A DNA stretch of 7,171 nucleotides. Origin: JAVBUZ01 sp031554725. GTDB taxonomy: Bacteria > Bacillota > Clostridia > Lachnospirales > Lachnospiraceae. The notes beneath the pieces are model-generated. The model was not told the origin of the DNA. It did no database searches and was given only the letters and a program-made list of their open reading frames with translations. Below, in pieces: positions 5,550 to 7,171 of this stretch. Every line of letters starts with the position of its first letter. The stretch's first letter is position 1. The translations under genes were made by a program, and so were the position numbers. The stretch lies in NCBI GenBank assembly GCA_031554725.1, contig JAVBUZ010000191.1, positions 1 through 7,171 on the forward strand, written 5' to 3'.

Positions 5550-5870
5550 ATGGGAAAAAAAGTTATAGCAATTGTAATGGCAGTATTTATGATGAGCGTG
5601 CCAATGGCATCAAGCGCAGCGGCAGCGGCAGTGCATGATCATATATATGATAGGAATGCAAATTATTATTTATATACAGTGCAGGATGGTACTTACACGC
5701 ATCAATATATAACTGGGTATTTACCTGGATCAACCACTGTTACATATGGAACGTGTACAGTAATATGTGAAATAGAGTATTATGGTCATAAATGTACTAC
5801 AAGTGGTTGTTATGCATGGGTTGACGCGGAACCAAGATACACATATACACATGGAAAATGTGGGAACTAA
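5550..5870 (+). CDS. Small exported Tyr/His/Cys-rich protein of unknown function
   Basis: 106 residues starting at ATG 5550, which GGAAAGG (5534-5540) serves at nine bases; a frame-extending GTG at 5532 lies before that site and is unlikely to be used. The N-terminus is a Sec signal peptide: Lys3-Lys4, a hydrophobic core to about residue 18, then a Ser-Ser-Ala run of alanines with cleavage between residues 23 and 27. The mature part (about 80 residues) starts near HDH and is rich in Tyr, His and Thr, with five cysteines (69, 73, 82, 87, 104) and histidines at 29, 31, 51, 80 and 101. It has no membrane anchor, lipobox or sortase motif, so it is probably released or held in the cell wall. The Cys/His pattern could bind metal or form two disulfides plus one free Cys. 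I do not recognise a characterised family; a bacteriocin, signal or surface protein are all possible. It is divergent from the two-component system and closed by its own terminator. Confidence 0.85.
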   Translation: MGKKVIAIVMAVFMMSVPMASSAAAAAVHDHIYDRNANYYLYTVQDGTYTHQYITGYLPGSTTVTYGTCTVICEIEYYGHKCTTSGCYAWVDAEPRYTYTHGKCGN

Positions 5871-5873
5871 TAA
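5858..5873 (+). repeat. 16-base direct repeat, copy 2 (3' end of the small secreted-protein gene)
   Basis: The sequence equals 4409-4424. Here it covers the last Cys-Gly-Asn codons and tandem TAA TAA stops, so this is the functional context and copy 1 is the probable derivative. Confidence 0.75.
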
Positions 5874-5878
5874 GTAGA

Positions 5879-5924
5879 TATTCAAAAATCTCCCCCTGGA
5901 AAACCAAGGGGAGATTTTTGAATA
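5879..5924 (+). terminator. Strong intrinsic terminator after the small secreted-protein gene
   Basis: Arms 5879-5895 and 5908-5924 pair over 17 bp, including TCCCC/GGGGA flanked by A5/T5, and TGG/CCA closes an AAAA loop inside. The T-run at 5915-5919 follows the GC-rich core. The symmetry would also allow termination on the minus strand. It separates the small gene from the lipoprotein gene, so the latter needs read-through or its own promoter. Confidence 0.85.
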
Positions 5925-5951
5925 AGGGTTAGAAAGGTTATAAGGTAAAAG

Positions 5952-7171
5952 ATGAGAAAGAAATATATGCGAAAAATTCTCTGCGTTTTATTAGGGATTT
6001 TATGTTTTGCTTTTTGCAGCTGTACTCAAATGGAAAAGAATGAAAAAGAAGGAGAAGCTAGAACATCACAGAATGTAAGCTTCAAAGCAACAATAAAAAG
6101 CATAACCCTACCAAGTCAAATGCATAATTACACTTTTGCTAAAACCAAGTCTAGTTTAAACATGGCGGTTACAGGAGAGGGACTAGAAAATGAATGGATC
6201 ATATTAAGTTTTGAGAAAGCGGAGCTCTGGCAACCAGGAAGCTCTCTTTCTTATGCTCAAAATACTCTTGAAATTCCAGATGGGCAATATATGCTAGCTT
6301 TTTTTGAAGGAAAAGTTGATACGCTATTAGGAATAGATCAAAAGCTAAATACAGAAAATATTGAGTATACTTTATGCGAATATACAGTAGATGGAGAACT
6401 AACAAAAGAAACAGATATTACGGAAATATGTCTTAATGTAGGTGATGGAGATCTGTTTTCGGTTTTTAAAGAAGCAGTGGATGAACAAGGAAGAATATAT
6501 TTGCAGACTTCGGGAAAGAAAAATAGTTTGCTTGTTTTAAACGAAAATGCAGAGCTAATATGTACGATAAATGCAGAGAATATGCTACTTTTTGGTTTGA
6601 CGGCAATAGGAGACACTGTATATGGAGTAGGACAAAAGCAGGGAACAGATACCCTTTATAAAATAAATGTAGAAAAGCAAGTATTAGAGGAGATAACCAC
6701 CATACCAGAAGGAAGAGGAAATACAAAGATTGTTGGAAGTGAAGACGACCTTATCTGGTATAGCGATTATGTAGGAGTAAAAGTCTATTCCCTAGATACA
6801 ACGGAAACAAAAATAATCTATGAATGGGCAGATATAGGGCTTGCGGGAAATGATATTTCCTATGTGTTCTTAGAGGCTGGAAATCGTTTTGGAGCAGCAT
6901 TAAAGCGAACAGGGGAAGAGGTCGAATTAAAGATTGCCTTAATACGTGAGAGCGCGCAAGGGACAGAAGAAAACAAGTTGGAAGAATTCACAAAGCAAAG
7001 GATAATTCTTGCAGATGGAAAGTGGAATACAATGCTAATGAAGCAGATAGCTGGTTTCAATGCATCTAATGATACCTATGAGGTAGTTGTTGAGGAGTAT
7101 GACTCACAGGAGAGGATTCTTACAGAAATTATGGCGGGCAAGGGTCCAGATATTTTGAGGCTCTCTGACGT
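5952..7171 (+). CDS. Lipoprotein with propeller-like N-terminal region and start of an extracellular solute-binding domain (3' truncated)
   Basis: The frame is open from ATG 5952 to the window edge (406 residues, no stop). AAGG (5942-5945) lies six bases upstream. Residues 1-24 form a lipoprotein signal: basic MRKKYMRK, a hydrophobic core and a lipobox ending in Cys24 (AFCSC; Phe at -3 is unusual, Ser at -1 is normal). Residues about 40-340 show strand-rich repeats of the EQGRIYL / IGDTVYGV / DDLIWYSD kind typical of beta-propeller blades. From about residue 350 the pattern changes to that of family-1 ABC solute-binding proteins: FNASNDTYEVVVEEY, then ILTEIMAGKGPDIL at 389-402, where the GPDI element is characteristic. 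The product would be anchored outside the membrane. The full protein would be far longer than an ordinary binding protein, and ligand and transporter partners lie beyond the window. The assignment to a solute-binding family rests on about 55 residues. Confidence 0.8.
   Translation, partial: MRKKYMRKILCVLLGILCFAFCSCTQMEKNEKEGEARTSQNVSFKATIKSITLPSQMHNYTFAKTKSSLNMAVTGEGLENEWIILSFEKAELWQPGSSLSYAQNTLEIPDGQYMLAFFEGKVDTLLGIDQKLNTENIEYTLCEYTVDGELTKETDITEICLNVGDGDLFSVFKEAVDEQGRIYLQTSGKKNSLLVLNENAELICTINAENMLLFGLTAIGDTVYGVGQKQGTDTLYKINVEKQVLEEITTIPEGRGNTKIVGSEDDLIWYSDYVGVKVYSLDTTETKIIYEWADIGLAGNDISYVFLEAGNRFGAALKRTGEEVELKIALIRESAQGTEENKLEEFTKQRIILADGKWNTMLMKQIAGFNASNDTYEVVVEEYDSQERILTEIMAGKGPDILRLSD

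Noticed and set aside
6199..7060. Minus-strand frames of 66-92 residues inside the lipoprotein gene
   Set aside because: They lie antisense to a continuous coding frame with a lipoprotein signal and a solute-binding-like motif, and look compositionally like reverse translations.
1..7171. CRISPR arrays, insertion sequences, tRNA or rRNA genes
   Set aside because: No regularly spaced repeats, transposase frames, terminal inverted repeats, tRNA cloverleaf signatures or rRNA-like stretches were seen on either strand.

Overview
The window looks like a low-GC, AT-rich chromosome segment from an anaerobic Firmicute, most likely a Clostridia/Lachnospiraceae-type organism. The grounds are purine-rich Shine-Dalgarno sites, intrinsic hairpin-plus-T terminators, a Spo0A-type effector domain, a GHKL (AgrC-like) sensor kinase, and a MalY/PatB lyase paired with a gamma-synthase. 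This assignment is inference from gene content and composition; no species can be named.

Layout: (1) 3-437 (+) is the 3' end of a diguanylate cyclase (GGDEF) gene, closed by a GAAA-loop terminator. (2) 604-2949 (+) is a two-gene transsulfuration operon. A Cys/Met-metabolism PLP enzyme of the cystathionine gamma-synthase / O-acetylhomoserine sulfhydrylase type is followed 12 bases later by a MalY/PatB-type cystathionine beta-lyase. Together they would convert an O-acyl-homoserine plus cysteine to homocysteine for methionine synthesis. (3) 2924-5226 (-) is a two-component system. Its response regulator has a receiver fused to a Spo0A-like DNA-binding domain and very probably starts at TTG 5226. 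It lies upstream of a polytopic GHKL sensor kinase, and an intrinsic terminator stands between them. The kinase gene overlaps the lyase gene tail to tail by 26 bases. (4) 5227-5549 is a divergent control region with candidate promoters, a 0A-box-like site and AAAGCAA repeats. (5) 5550-5870 (+) encodes a small exported Tyr/His/Cys-rich protein of unknown function, closed by a strong hairpin terminator. (6) 5952 onward (+) is a lipoprotein gene running off the end of the window, with a beta-propeller-like body followed by the start of a family-1-type extracellular solute-binding domain.

The part most worth attention is region 3-6: an AgrC-like membrane kinase, a regulator using a Spo0A-type (sporulation master regulator) effector, and a divergently transcribed small secreted protein sharing their control region. 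A 16-base exact copy of the 3' end of the small-protein gene sits in the gap between regulator and kinase. This suggests that a second copy once lay there, or that DNA has been exchanged between the two spots. A cell-surface sensing circuit controlling an exported small protein is a reasonable hypothesis, but the link rests on proximity and motif-like sites only.
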